Assembly (NCBI RefSeq): GCF_007676705.1
Contig: NZ_VEBF01000007.1
Location: forward strand, 149,168 to 213,167
DNA: 64,000 nt
Reading direction: 5' to 3'
Origin: Paenibacillus xylanexedens
GTDB taxonomy: Bacteria; Bacillota; Bacilli; Paenibacillales; Paenibacillaceae
The translations under genes were made by a program, and so were the position numbers. The notes under the pieces were generated by a model. The model saw nothing but the letters and a program-made list of their open reading frames with translations. It ran no database searches and had not been told where the DNA came from. Of this stretch, positions 1-9,136 are shown piece by piece (positions within the stretch are counted from its first letter, which is position 1; each line of letters opens with the position of its first letter).

Positions 1-41
1 ATTAGGCCCCACTGAAAGGAAAATGTTTCTTCGACAGTTTC

Positions 42-1094
42 CTATTCATGAATACTAGCCAAACGAACAACCCTGCGATAGTACATCGCATCCATCAAAT
101 CCTCCCAATCGAGCTCACTGGCATTAACGTCTCGATAATACACCGCAGCAGCAGGTAAGAAACCAACCAGAGGTCCTGTCCCACCACAAATCAGACTCCC
201 GCCGTCTCCACCTTTGGGCATTACGTCCCCAGCCGAATCCAGTGAAAGCTCATACTTGTAGGGGTCTCCGACAAATTGCACCCCGAAGAAATTCGGTAGT
301 TCCAGATCATAAGGACGATCATCCTTTTCTTCAACCAGTGAATAGTCCGATTCTGTCGATTCATCCACAAGCTCATTCACGCCTTCCAGACTTCCAAAGT
401 GCTTCAATCTCATCGTATAGTCGAAGCTGTCACCCCAAGGAAATAACGTGCGACAACCGCCACCATAGATATACTCCCACTCATCCTCGGTCAGCAAGCC
501 AAAGCCGGCCGCTGCTTCCTCTGTCACGACGTCCTCCAGTTCTATTCCTTCGTTGAACCACAGGATTCGGACTTCATCCTCACCTTGGCGAACCAGACGG
601 AATTGTTGATGCAATTCATATTCACGTATCTCCGACTGCTTAAATTGCTCCAATGCTGACGGAAAATCAGGATTTTCTTGTACCAATGCTTCCTCCTCGG
701 ATACTTCAATCCAACCAAGCGAGATCAGTTCGCATTCCACGAGCATCGGCGCAATACTCACTTCTCTCACTGGTGACATCTGACTCGCCAGAAACGAATC
801 CACGTCCTCCACACCATATTCACTTACCGTTTCGAGCAGGTCGGTTGAGGTCTCTTCGTTCATTCCATGCTGCCAATGATCCCAGCCCAGCGTTACTTGA
901 TCCCCAGGGACAAATACAAACCGCAAACCTTCCTGCGTAAACACACCTGTCTCCATCCGCTGACCGAATCGTTCAAATGTCTCGAGACCCTTATATGCCA
1001 TACCATCCGGTAACTGATGAACAAGCTTACGCATCAAAGCCTCTTTCTCCTGAGTATTCAACGCCTGCCACATGTTTCGTCTCAATGTTTCCAT
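42..1094 (-). CDS. SUMF1/formylglycine-generating-enzyme-like protein
   Basis: A 350-residue soluble protein with no signal peptide or membrane segment. The middle resembles the FGE-sulfatase (SUMF1) fold: an early FVFVPGDQVTLGWD strand like the family's substrate-holding start, then GLLTEDEWEYIYGGG and LFPWGD, which match the family signature (LPTEAEWEYAAR...YPWG). The C-terminus carries GGSLICGG and RRVVRLA, like the family's closing GFR/RLV strand. The two active-site cysteines of true formylglycine-generating enzymes are not evident, so a structural or carbohydrate/protein-binding role is more likely than catalysis. I chose the ATG at 1094 because GGGGAG lies just upstream; a GTG at 1106 in the same frame would put the RBS inside the gene. 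It is followed on the same strand by nothing inside the window and preceded by the DUF6138-like gene 86 bp upstream, so both may be one transcript. Confidence 0.6.
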   Translation of the reverse strand: METLRRNMWQALNTQEKEALMRKLVHQLPDGMAYKGLETFERFGQRMETGVFTQEGLRFVFVPGDQVTLGWDHWQHGMNEETSTDLLETVSEYGVEDVDSFLASQMSPVREVSIAPMLVECELISLGWIEVSEEEALVQENPDFPSALEQFKQSEIREYELHQQFRLVRQGEDEVRILWFNEGIELEDVVTEEAAAGFGLLTEDEWEYIYGGGCRTLFPWGDSFDYTMRLKHFGSLEGVNELVDESTESDYSLVEEKDDRPYDLELPNFFGVQFVGDPYKYELSLDSAGDVMPKGGDGGSLICGGTGPLVGFLPAAAVYYRDVNASELDWEDLMDAMYYRRVVRLASIHE

Positions 1095-1180
1095 AACTCT
1101 CCCCACCTTTCCTTATGCACTTTCACTTCTCTAAAATGCTTTACTTACACGGCACAATCTTACTTGTGTTGTTTACATTT

Positions 1181-2896
1181 TTATTTCCCTGCGGCCTGCA
1201 ACAGTTCCAGCAATAATTCCTTCCTTCTTCCCTCCGCTTTGCGAGCGAGCGTTGTGAGCTTCTTAACCTTACCGAAGATCGGGTAAAGTACCTGTTCTGC
1301 TTCATAACGTTCGAGTCCTTGAATCGGTCTAACCAACAGTTCGAGTAATTCCTCATTCTCCAGCTCGGGCTGAATCTTCAGCTTCAGACTATCCGTCGCA
1401 CGACGCAAGCTGGCGACTAACGCAGGTATGGATTGGGCCGTTACACCCTTTTTTTCCACAAATGCCGCAATGAACTTATCCTGAATTAACTGATGCTCAT
1501 CATCCACTTCGCCCATGTAATATTCAACCAGCGGGAAATACCGCTCATCCATGAGCCCCAGTCCAAAGGTTGCATAACTGCCTGGCATACAGCTCTTCTC
1601 GCCCTCGGTGTCCTCGTAGAACTCGAACTCTTGGATAGCCTCACGTGCATACTCTTCCAGGAGTGGATGCAGCTCCGGGTACTCCAGTGCATTGGCAAAG
1701 AATCGGTGGGTATCCGACTTCGCGAGTCCTTTGATCGGCAAATACTGCTTTACGCCAGATTTGAGCTTGATTTTATAACTTTTCGGAAATCCCTGCTTCA
1801 ATAAATGCGTGATAAAGGTAAGTGCCTGCCGATAGGCACCCGGCTCTTCCTTATGAATGTGAATGTTCATCAGGGCAAATACATCATTTGCTTTGCATTC
1901 AACCCGTTCCGTTTTCACATGAATATCGTCCTTCGCATACGTACCGCTACCTTCCGTCATCATGCTTGCTGCACGACGGCTACCAAGCTGCTTCGCGAGT
2001 TCCAAGAAAGTCAGACCTTTGGGTTTGCTATAACTGGGCTCAAAACGTAGAATCATGACTGCTGCGTACAACAGCAGATCGATTGGTTGAGACCCGGGTG
2101 TTTGCTGCTTCCGAGGCTCGTCCAAGTGTTGGCCTGCCTGTGTCTCAACGTTCGACTCCAGCGTTGCTCCTGGTTTTAGTGAATACTCATTAGCACGATA
2201 TTCTGAAGATTGCACATCATAATACTGTGGCAAAAATTGATTTTCTGCCCATGCCGTCACCGCGCGAGTAATCTCACCACGATGTTCTGCCAGTGCATCC
2301 GGACGACCCTGATTCAACTCTTGAATCCGGTCATACTGCCGGATGGTCCATGCTACATCCAACTCCGGGAACAGCTTAGGATCGAGCAGATGCCCCGCCA
2401 AAAAGAAAGATTCCAGTTGCTTCGTCGGATATGTACCATGTTCCAGCTTTTTGTCTACATAGGTATGAATACACTCAAGGAGCAGCTGTCTTTTCTCTTC
2501 ATTAATATATTCCAGTAACGTCAATTGCAGCTTACCTTCGGTTGTTGGGAATTTCCCACGGAAGGTGAAGCGGTAGTCAATCAACGGTGTGTTAGCCAGC
2601 TTGTCCAATCTAACTTGGACAACCTCTGCAAGCTTAGGCCCGATCTCATTGCGCACCTGTTCCTCAGTAAAGGCTCCTGCCTGTTTCGATTTCCAACCAT
2701 CATCCAGACCTAGATCCAGACTGTCTACTGTGGTCCGTCCAGGTCTGTAATCCAGCACAATATCATTAAAGATGCCCATTTGCAGTGTTGTTCGCTTCAC
2801 AACACTTTCCAAGTCATCCCGTTTTTCCTGTTCATCAAACCATTCATGGATCGTCGTAATCATCTCTTCCATCGCCTGGTCATACAATGTGCTCAT
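1181..2896 (-). CDS. Large uncharacterised protein, DUF6138-like
   Basis: A 571-residue cytoplasmic protein without recognisable catalytic motifs, signal peptide or membrane segments. It is rich in Glu, Leu and Lys and probably mostly helical. The composition and the N-terminal pattern (a helix followed by VVKRTTLQMGIF and a DYRPGRT strand) recall the DUF6138 family of Bacillus and Paenibacillus, whose function is unknown; I hold this family name only loosely. The start is well supported: TAGGAGATT lies 4-5 bases before the ATG at 2896. The SUMF1-like gene follows 86 bp downstream on the same strand, and the pair looks like a two-gene accessory operon. No function can be assigned from the sequence. 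Confidence 0.6.
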   Translation of the reverse strand: MSTLYDQAMEEMITTIHEWFDEQEKRDDLESVVKRTTLQMGIFNDIVLDYRPGRTTVDSLDLGLDDGWKSKQAGAFTEEQVRNEIGPKLAEVVQVRLDKLANTPLIDYRFTFRGKFPTTEGKLQLTLLEYINEEKRQLLLECIHTYVDKKLEHGTYPTKQLESFFLAGHLLDPKLFPELDVAWTIRQYDRIQELNQGRPDALAEHRGEITRAVTAWAENQFLPQYYDVQSSEYRANEYSLKPGATLESNVETQAGQHLDEPRKQQTPGSQPIDLLLYAAVMILRFEPSYSKPKGLTFLELAKQLGSRRAASMMTEGSGTYAKDDIHVKTERVECKANDVFALMNIHIHKEEPGAYRQALTFITHLLKQGFPKSYKIKLKSGVKQYLPIKGLAKSDTHRFFANALEYPELHPLLEEYAREAIQEFEFYEDTEGEKSCMPGSYATFGLGLMDERYFPLVEYYMGEVDDEHQLIQDKFIAAFVEKKGVTAQSIPALVASLRRATDSLKLKIQPELENEELLELLVRPIQGLERYEAEQVLYPIFGKVKKLTTLARKAEGRRKELLLELLQAAGK

Positions 2897-3178
2897 CTAA
2901 TCTCCTACTTTCCTATGCATCTTATGATGTTCATCAACCACACTTGAACCTCTGTGAATCCCGAATCAATTCGAGGCATCTATATTAAAAATACGTATTG
3001 ATGTTCGTATATTACCTATTATTTTACTCTCTCAAGTACAACGGGAACAATAAGGCTTACGCACGGTTGTTCGCTAGTAAGAGAGATCTACGGATTCCTT
3101 TCATATCTATGTATGCTCTCGCTATCATCATGCCCACGTTGTATAATCAGTGTATTCCTTTTCAGGAGGTCCGACTAA

Positions 3179-3421
3179 ATGAGCTACAGCAAATACTTCC
3201 CCTTGGAAAACTATCTGAATCAGGTTGCAATCACCCTTACATACTCAGAGCTCGAGGAAATCCTCGGGTTTACGTTACCGCCTACAGCGTATAATCGCGA
3301 ACAATGGTGGGTGAATAATTCCAATAATCATACACAGGCACTATCCTGGTTAAATGCCGGATGGAAGGTGGAAAATGTGATTTTAGGAAAACAAGTAACT
3401 TTTGTGCGCTGCGAGTCCTAA
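3179..3421 (+). CDS. Small DUF7662-like protein
   Basis: An 80-residue cytoplasmic protein. It has the pattern of the DUF7662 family: YFPLENYL near the start, a helix ending in EEILGFTLPPTA, a WWVNNSNNH motif, and a closing AGWKVENVILGKQVTFVR strand. The family is small, widespread and of unknown function; members occur alone or as the C-terminal part of nuclease-associated proteins. The start is strong: AGGAGGT at 3164-3170 lies 8 bases upstream of the ATG, and TATAAT at 3142-3147 could be a -10 element. It stands alone except for a doubtful small membrane ORF just downstream. Confidence 0.6.
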   Translation: MSYSKYFPLENYLNQVAITLTYSELEEILGFTLPPTAYNREQWWVNNSNNHTQALSWLNAGWKVENVILGKQVTFVRCES

Positions 3422-3427
3422 TTGATT

Positions 3428-3607
3428 ATGTACTTACTTGCACTGATGGTACTCGTCATTTCAGGTTCAGTGTGCTTAATAGATATTTTGTTCGGTATAG
3501 AAGATTCGGGTGAAGGAACCCGATTATTGGTTACGACTTCAAAGGCTCTATTTTGCTTATCCTTGTTGTTTTTTGTCATTAAAATTCCTACTAAAAAAGC
3601 AGGGTAG
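3428..3607 (+). CDS. Possible tiny two-helix membrane protein
   Basis: A 59-residue open frame beginning 6 bases after the stop of the DUF7662-like gene. It encodes two hydrophobic stretches (roughly residues 1-20 and 38-52) separated by a short charged loop, which is the shape of a small membrane protein. There is no convincing ribosome binding site, so translation would depend on coupling to the upstream gene; a TTG at 3422 is an alternative start. Its stop lies inside the hairpin at 3597-3637. It may be a real small protein or only an open frame. Confidence 0.3.
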   Translation: MYLLALMVLVISGSVCLIDILFGIEDSGEGTRLLVTTSKALFCLSLLFFVIKIPTKKAG

Positions 3608-3637
3608 ACGGATGAATTCATCCGTTCTACCCTGCTT
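3597..3637 (-). terminator. Rho-independent terminator after the binding-protein gene
   Basis: A long hairpin (arms AAGCAGGGTAG and CTACCCTGCTT around a GAATTC core, with one bulge). On the minus strand it is followed by a run of six T, so it ends the solute-binding-protein transcript. It may also stop plus-strand transcripts from the small genes upstream. Confidence 0.85.
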
Positions 3638-3643
3638 TGATTG

Positions 3644-5296
3644 TTAATTGACTGTCTTATACCATTCGTTCACTTCCGCTGTAATATCATCCCCGCCCAT
3701 GGACTTCCACTTTGTCACAAACGCATCAAATTCCTCAATGCCCACCTGACCATAGATGATCTTGCTGAACGTATCCTTCTCCAGCTTGTCGATTGCATCC
3801 TTCTTCATTTTCATCGTCTCGGTCGGTGCTCCCGTGAACTTATTCTTAATGGCATTATCTTTATTCGCAACGACCACTTCAGCGGCTGCAAATACTTCGG
3901 GTTTGTTGGCAATCTTCGTATTTTTCTCAAAAGGGGTCTCCGGCTCTTTGCCCTTCGCAAGTTCCGCCAGCGTATCCATCATGAGATTCGGAATCCGTGC
4001 ACCATCATACGTAATCGTATATTTGAGTGGTGATACACCATCCTTCACTTCAGCTTCACCAACGACTTTGCCATCCACGATGTCATAGTCATATCCTTGC
4101 GCGAACCCATGTTCAAACTCGCTGCCCACTTCCGGGTTGGCAAAGTTATCAAACAGATAATTCTGATACGTGAAGAAGATCTCCGGGTTCGCCATGTCTT
4201 TGTTAATCAGCACCACCCCGTTGCTTGCACCAGAACCATGTTGGTGGCTCTCGCCTGTTGGCCCTGTAGGCAAAGCAATGGCCTTGTACGTGGCACCGTC
4301 CACATTTTTCTTCACATCATCAATCGGCCAGTTTGGCATCCAGTGTGGTCCCACGATAATGCCAGCTTTACCTGCGGTAAACAGTTCTGCTGCCTTGATC
4401 TCGTCATAGACACCCGCTTCTTTGGGCAGGTAACCTTTGGACAACCAATCTTTCATCGTCGCAAGGCCTTCCTTCACACCTAGCTGAATGGAGCCATATT
4501 GCAGTGTTCCATCTCCGGCATCATTCCATTGTCCAGGCATGGTGTTGTACATGCCGAAGATCCAGCCGGATTCCGTCATCCAGGTATTGAGCGCATTCTT
4601 CATGCCGACGGTCAGACCATACGTATCTTTCTTGCCGTTCCCATCCGGGTCCTGATTCGTAAAAGCATCCATGACCGTAACCAGCTCATCCATGGTTTTT
4701 GGTTCTTCCAGTCCCAGCTTCTTCAGCCAGTCTTCCCGAATGAACATGACCGAATCGCCGTTATACGCATAATCGAAGATCGGAATGCCATAACGCTCGC
4801 CCTCATACATGTATGGATACCATTCTTCCGGTGCCGATTCAGATGCCTGTTTCCATGTGTCCGAAGCATACTTGTCAAACAACTCGCCTGCATTGGCAAA
4901 TTTGCCGGACTCAATTAATTCCCGTACCAGATTGTAGTCTCCCCGAATGGAGACGATATCCGGCAGTTCTTCGTTAGCGGACAGGGACAAGCGCAATTTC
5001 GTGTAAAATGCATCATTGGTCACCGATACAGCCCACGGTGTGGTTAGATCGATGCCAAGTCGTTCCTTCGCCCATTTCGTATGCACGTTGTTCTGAGCCG
5101 TTTCCCCGTTCTTGAATTTCGTATCATCATTCCAGGCACGCAAATAGCTCATTTGTACCGCAGGTTCATACTTCCCATCTTGCAAAGCAAGTGGTGCAGC
5201 GGCTTCCTTCGCCGGTTCTTCCTTGGCCCCCGAACTGCATGCCGTTACAGCAACCATCGTGATTGCGAGCAATGCCGTCATCATTTTTCTATACAT
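3644..5296 (-). CDS. Extracellular solute-binding lipoprotein, LplA/YtcQ type
   Basis: A 550-residue lipoprotein that would capture an oligosaccharide or sugar derivative outside the membrane and pass it to the ABC permeases at 9137-11113. The N-terminus has MYRKMMTALL plus a hydrophobic stretch and the lipobox VTAC with the lipidated Cys at residue 20, followed by a Ser/Gly/Glu linker. Later motifs (LPDIVSIRGD, FIREDWLKKLGLEEPKTMDEL, TAGKAGIIVGPHW) are typical of family-1 binding proteins of Paenibacillus near 500-560 residues. The start has GAGGAGGGG about 6 bases upstream. It lies 239 bp downstream of the response regulator on the same strand, and the gap holds a structured repeat element. 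The substrate is not identifiable from sequence. Confidence 0.88.
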   Translation of the reverse strand: MYRKMMTALLAITMVAVTACSSGAKEEPAKEAAAPLALQDGKYEPAVQMSYLRAWNDDTKFKNGETAQNNVHTKWAKERLGIDLTTPWAVSVTNDAFYTKLRLSLSANEELPDIVSIRGDYNLVRELIESGKFANAGELFDKYASDTWKQASESAPEEWYPYMYEGERYGIPIFDYAYNGDSVMFIREDWLKKLGLEEPKTMDELVTVMDAFTNQDPDGNGKKDTYGLTVGMKNALNTWMTESGWIFGMYNTMPGQWNDAGDGTLQYGSIQLGVKEGLATMKDWLSKGYLPKEAGVYDEIKAAELFTAGKAGIIVGPHWMPNWPIDDVKKNVDGATYKAIALPTGPTGESHQHGSGASNGVVLINKDMANPEIFFTYQNYLFDNFANPEVGSEFEHGFAQGYDYDIVDGKVVGEAEVKDGVSPLKYTITYDGARIPNLMMDTLAELAKGKEPETPFEKNTKIANKPEVFAAAEVVVANKDNAIKNKFTGAPTETMKMKKDAIDKLEKDTFSKIIYGQVGIEEFDAFVTKWKSMGGDDITAEVNEWYKTVN

Positions 5297-5334
5297 GAAC
5301 TAACCCCTCCTCAGGTAACTTGGATACCCTTTTG

Positions 5335-5467
5335 TGCCAAATGCACCTCTGCATTTGCCATCATTCGATTTCAACCGCTCACGGGTACAAAATATGGACG
5401 AACAACACCATTTCGATCCTTATTTTGCTGATGCAAGTCGCTGATTGGATTGATGCCAAATGCACCT
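5335..5467. repeat. 14-bp direct repeats flanking element A
   Basis: TGCCAAATGCACCT occurs at 5335-5348 and again at 5454-5467, bracketing copy A and overlapping one of its ends. It may be a remnant of how the element was inserted or extended. Confidence 0.6.
5351..5463 (-). repeat. Structured repeat element, copy A
   Basis: A 113-bp element between the response regulator and binding-protein genes, read in the direction of those genes. It has near-perfect 13-bp terminal inverted repeats (GCATTTGGCATCA at one end, one mismatch at the other) and a nested hairpin built from CAAAATAAGGA and TCCATATTTTG around a loop of about nine bases. It is clearly related to the element at 10106-10219: shared blocks include CAGCGACTT, GATCGAAATGGT, GTTCGTC and AAATCGAA in the same order. 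It is either a structured RNA between genes or a small palindromic mobile repeat. Confidence 0.75.
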
Positions 5468-5535
5468 TACATGAAAAGGATAGTGCAGCCGGGGAGGCAA
5501 ACATATATCACAATTTCAATGTTCATATTGATTTG

Positions 5536-7128
5536 TTAACCGTTCCGAAAATCCTGCGGGGTCAGTCCATAATGTTTGCGGAACACCTGAATGAAATAGG
5601 GCGTGTTATTGTACCCTACTTCCTGACCGACTTCATAGATCTTCATCGCCGTATGCTTCAGCAAATGAACCGCACGTTCCATTCTGGAACGGATGATATA
5701 GTCACTAATGCCTTCACCTGTGGATTGTTTGTACATTTTCGACAGATATACCGGGTGCAAATGCACCTCTCCGGCAATGACTTGCAACGATAGATCCTCG
5801 CCTAGATGATGGTCAATCCATTGCTGCACCTGCCGAATCAGCGTTGATCCGGCATCCTGTCCCGCATCGCTTGTGCTCTCTTCCCACTGCTGCATCACAC
5901 TTCTGGTCCACGTTTCCAGACTGCGCAGCGAGATGCCATAACCATCCTTGAGCAACTGCTGGTACTGCTCGCCAAGCACTTCGGCTAACTGTCTTCCTTC
6001 CCGATGAGCCATATATGAGAATGCCGCCGCCAGATAATGAAAGGCCACATACACATGTTCCGGGAACACACTGTTCGACAGTTCGGCAAAGATCTGATTA
6101 ATCTTACGGTGTGCATCCTCCATGCGCCCGGCTTCCAGTAACGTCGTCAGACCCGGCGGTTCATACAGCGCTGCAAGAGACTTCAACGTGGCCCCATTGG
6201 TTCCTGCCGCCGCATTCAGATGTAATCCTTTGCCCGCCTCGGCTTGCTTGCGAAGCGCACTCACGGCTTGATGATATAGTTGCGGCACCTGATCTGGGAA
6301 ACGCCCCATACGACTAACAGACAGGGAAATCGTCGCGTTCAGATATTGCCTCACACTGTGGATTAACCGTTCTCCAAGCCGTCCCATTAGTATTTCCGGT
6401 TCGGCTTGGGTTTGTTTGGGACTGGCCATAAAGACCAGATCATCATAGGCGTCATCCGTATGGCAGAGATGATAGGTACTCCCGTAAATCTCTTCCACTA
6501 CATTCGAGATGGCGTACTTCATTAATCGAAACGCTTTATGTGTAGGTTGATGGTCATCATACCGGATGAGCAGCAGTTGCATTTTATCCTGTGGACGGAA
6601 CCCGATCTCCAGTTGCTCCAGCTTGCCTTCGAGTTCAGCATCCGCAAATTTATGCCCTAACAGTACATCCTTCATCAGCTCCGCTCGCTTCTCAGGCAGA
6701 TGTTCCCTTACCGAATACATGGCCCGCTGATGCAGCATTTGTTTCTCACCCTCCAGGCGAATCTGCACGGCGGCCTGCTGCACGGATTCGATCAGTTCCT
6801 CATCTCGAACCGGTTTGAGCAGATAACTAACCGTCCCGTGTTTGAGCGCCTGCTTCGCATAATCGAAGGAAGCATGCCCCGATAAAATAATACATTTGGT
6901 CTGTTCCCACTTTTGCCTGATGTGACTGACCAGATCCAGACCGGACAGACCCGGCATGCGGATATCCGTGATAATAATATGGACCTGATGTGTTGCCATA
7001 TGTTCCAGGGCTTCTTTGACTGAATAGGCTTTGAATACCTGACCAATCCCGTGTTCTCTCCACGGTATCGAGACAGCGATCGACTCTACTGCCGAATGTT
7101 CATCATCCACGACCATCAGATTCATCAT
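5536..7128 (-). CDS. YesN-type response regulator (receiver + AraC HTH)
   Basis: A 530-residue cytoplasmic response regulator. The receiver domain covers about residues 1-120: acidic pair DD at 8-9, phospho-acceptor Asp55 in ITDIRMPG, Lys105 in YLLKPV. A long linker follows, and the last 100 residues are an AraC-type double helix-turn-helix (motifs IAGEVHLHPVYLSKMYKQ and VGYNNTPYFIQVFRKHYGLTP). Such proteins answer to YesM-like kinases and activate neighbouring sugar-uptake genes. I placed the start at 7128 because GAGGAGG lies 9 bases upstream; the frame extends to a TTG at 7146 that would swallow the RBS. It overlaps the end of the kinase gene by 26 bp. The expected targets are the binding protein and the divergent permeases. 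Confidence 0.9.
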   Translation of the reverse strand: MMNLMVVDDEHSAVESIAVSIPWREHGIGQVFKAYSVKEALEHMATHQVHIIITDIRMPGLSGLDLVSHIRQKWEQTKCIILSGHASFDYAKQALKHGTVSYLLKPVRDEELIESVQQAAVQIRLEGEKQMLHQRAMYSVREHLPEKRAELMKDVLLGHKFADAELEGKLEQLEIGFRPQDKMQLLLIRYDDHQPTHKAFRLMKYAISNVVEEIYGSTYHLCHTDDAYDDLVFMASPKQTQAEPEILMGRLGERLIHSVRQYLNATISLSVSRMGRFPDQVPQLYHQAVSALRKQAEAGKGLHLNAAAGTNGATLKSLAALYEPPGLTTLLEAGRMEDAHRKINQIFAELSNSVFPEHVYVAFHYLAAAFSYMAHREGRQLAEVLGEQYQQLLKDGYGISLRSLETWTRSVMQQWEESTSDAGQDAGSTLIRQVQQWIDHHLGEDLSLQVIAGEVHLHPVYLSKMYKQSTGEGISDYIIRSRMERAVHLLKHTAMKIYEVGQEVGYNNTPYFIQVFRKHYGLTPQDFRNG

Positions 7129-8863
7129 GCGGTTGTTCCTCCTCAAACCATCGAATTTCTACACTAAGTCCACCGTAGGGAATCGCTCCAAAATGAAGCC
7201 CCGACGACAGCCCATATCGCGTAACGAGACGCTGGTGCACATTCCACGTGCCTGTTCCAATCTCTTCACCCATTGGTTCATTGATCTCCCGTTCCAATTC
7301 GGCAATCTCTTCCGCTGTCAGCGTGACACCATCATTATCAACAAACAGGCTATATCTTGTATATTTCCGACCCTCAATATGTTCGGGTACCGCCATTCCC
7401 GTTACGACGACATGCCCACTGCCTTCCATCGGCTCAATGCCATGGATCACCGCATTCTCTACGATCGGCTGGATGAGCAGTCGCGGAATGTGAAGCTGCA
7501 TCAGTTGCTGCGGTACGGCAATCTCGTAGGTCAGCCGGTTGGTCCGCATCTGTTGAATGGACAGATAATGGTCCAGCAGCCGAATCTCTTCTTCCACTGT
7601 TGTCATGTCATTCTCGCCCCGCGTAATGTAGCGATAGTAGTCTCCCAGACTTAGCGACATGGCAATAACCGCTTCACGGTTGCCGAGCTGGGTCATATTT
7701 TTGATATAAAACAGGCAGTTGTACAGGAAATGCGGATTGATCTGTGATTGCAGATGCTTCAATGTCGCTTCCCGTGAGCGGATACGTTCCTCGTATACCT
7801 TCTCGATCAGTTCCTGAATCTGCTCCGCCATATGGTTGAAACTCTGGGTCAGGTACGCGAATTCATCACGGGAGTGATCGACCGGAATCCGTGTAGACAG
7901 CTGGCCTTTGCGAATGTGCTGCAGCCCTCTCATCAAACGATGGATTGGAACCTGAACTTTTCGATACAAAAGCAGTGCAGCCCCGATACTCAGCACCAGC
8001 AGCAACAGAATGGATGTAATAAACATATTCCGGCTCTTGTCCATCGGGTTCAACAGATCATCCAATACCACCGGGTTCACGTATACCGCCTGCAGTTGTT
8101 TGGAGTGCACGTAACTGACCAGATATTGCTTGTCGCCTACCTCCAGCTGATGATTACCTTCCCTCTCCGCTCCGTTAAAGGGGATATCCCGCATGATCGC
8201 TTGGACCAGTTCGCGGTCTGCCGTACGGTTCAGCAACGGATCATTGCCCGGTACTAACAAGAAAGGATCTCCTCCTTGCGTTTCTTTAAAATCATCCAAC
8301 ATGGCAACCACGTTCATCGGGTCAAAATTAATCTCCATCACGGTTCGCACGCCTGTGTTCACCGGTTTTTCATTCCACTCGTAGTTATCCGTGAAAAAGT
8401 AGGTGAAACTCCCCTGCTCCAGCTGCCATTGGCCAGGTTGTGGGAACGTCAACATCTTCTCATTGTAGACTGTCCGGCTGGACATGGTGGATAACACAAG
8501 TTCCGCTTGTGGCAGCACAATGGTAATATCGTTCTTCCAGCGGCTGGTGGACTGGTACAATGATAATTTGTCGAGAATATCCAGATAGATACTGTTCTTC
8601 TCATATTGGCTGGTTGAATCGGTCATGTAACGGTAGTGCAGGATACTCGGATCTCGTAGCAATGTCAGACCATACAGAGAGAGCTGCTCGATATTTTTAT
8701 CCACCTGGGAACTGAAATAATTGAACTGGTTCAGACTCGACTGCTGTTTCTCCTCCACCACCATGTCCACATTTGCCTGGTTCGCGTATGTATACAGCAG
8801 CAGAATGGGTACCAGCAGGCAGATTAGAAGAATGACCGTCTTCGCAAATACTGTGAATTTCAT
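7103..8863 (-). CDS. YesM-type sensor histidine kinase
   Basis: A 586-residue membrane kinase. Membrane segment 1 is at about residues 6-26, an extracellular sensor domain of roughly 240 residues follows, then membrane segment 2 (NMFITSILLLLVLSIGAALLLY), a HAMP domain, and a His_kinase domain with QINPHFLYN, His378 being the phospho-acceptor. The C-terminus is a HATPase domain (PIVENAVIHGIEP as the N box). This is the family that pairs with YesN-like regulators in carbohydrate uptake loci. AGGGTGA precedes the ATG. The gene leads the minus-strand operon kinase-regulator-binding protein; the extracellular domain presumably senses the transported sugar or the loaded binding protein. Confidence 0.92.
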   Translation of the reverse strand: MKFTVFAKTVILLICLLVPILLLYTYANQANVDMVVEEKQQSSLNQFNYFSSQVDKNIEQLSLYGLTLLRDPSILHYRYMTDSTSQYEKNSIYLDILDKLSLYQSTSRWKNDITIVLPQAELVLSTMSSRTVYNEKMLTFPQPGQWQLEQGSFTYFFTDNYEWNEKPVNTGVRTVMEINFDPMNVVAMLDDFKETQGGDPFLLVPGNDPLLNRTADRELVQAIMRDIPFNGAEREGNHQLEVGDKQYLVSYVHSKQLQAVYVNPVVLDDLLNPMDKSRNMFITSILLLLVLSIGAALLLYRKVQVPIHRLMRGLQHIRKGQLSTRIPVDHSRDEFAYLTQSFNHMAEQIQELIEKVYEERIRSREATLKHLQSQINPHFLYNCLFYIKNMTQLGNREAVIAMSLSLGDYYRYITRGENDMTTVEEEIRLLDHYLSIQQMRTNRLTYEIAVPQQLMQLHIPRLLIQPIVENAVIHGIEPMEGSGHVVVTGMAVPEHIEGRKYTRYSLFVDNDGVTLTAEEIAELEREINEPMGEEIGTGTWNVHQRLVTRYGLSSGLHFGAIPYGGLSVEIRWFEEEQPHDESDGRG

Positions 8864-9047
8864 CGTTTCACCCTGTCCCTGAATTTGAAGTCTTTCTATA
8901 CCGAAGTCCTATTTTATATTGAAAACCCTTACATTTCTATATGATTTTATGTTCTCCGGCTTTCCTGTGACTTGAAAACCTCTGTTTCCATCAACAAGTT
9001 AATATTTCAACATCCGCATTGAAATGTTGTTCTATAGTCCGCCCTTT

Positions 9048-9061
9048 TCCGTTGCTATAAT
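9048..9061 (+). promoter_or_regulatory. Candidate extended -10 promoter for the permease operon
   Basis: TTGCTATAAT ends at 9061, giving a consensus TATAAT with the TG of an extended -10 one base upstream. No good -35 box is visible, which fits activation by the YesN-type regulator. It lies 76 bp upstream of the first permease start, in the 273-bp divergent region. Confidence 0.45.
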
Positions 9062-9136
9062 TCAGTTGCTCCACTCTGTACAGAGGCTTACTCGCCTCAT
9101 TATGCCAGGGCTGGACGAGATAAAGGAGGGACCCTG

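Noticed and set aside
5320..5793. Plus-strand open frame of 157 codons across element A and the end of the response regulator
   Set aside because: It crosses the repeat and lies antisense to a clear gene. Its similarity to the minus-strand frame over element B comes only from the shared repeat sequence.
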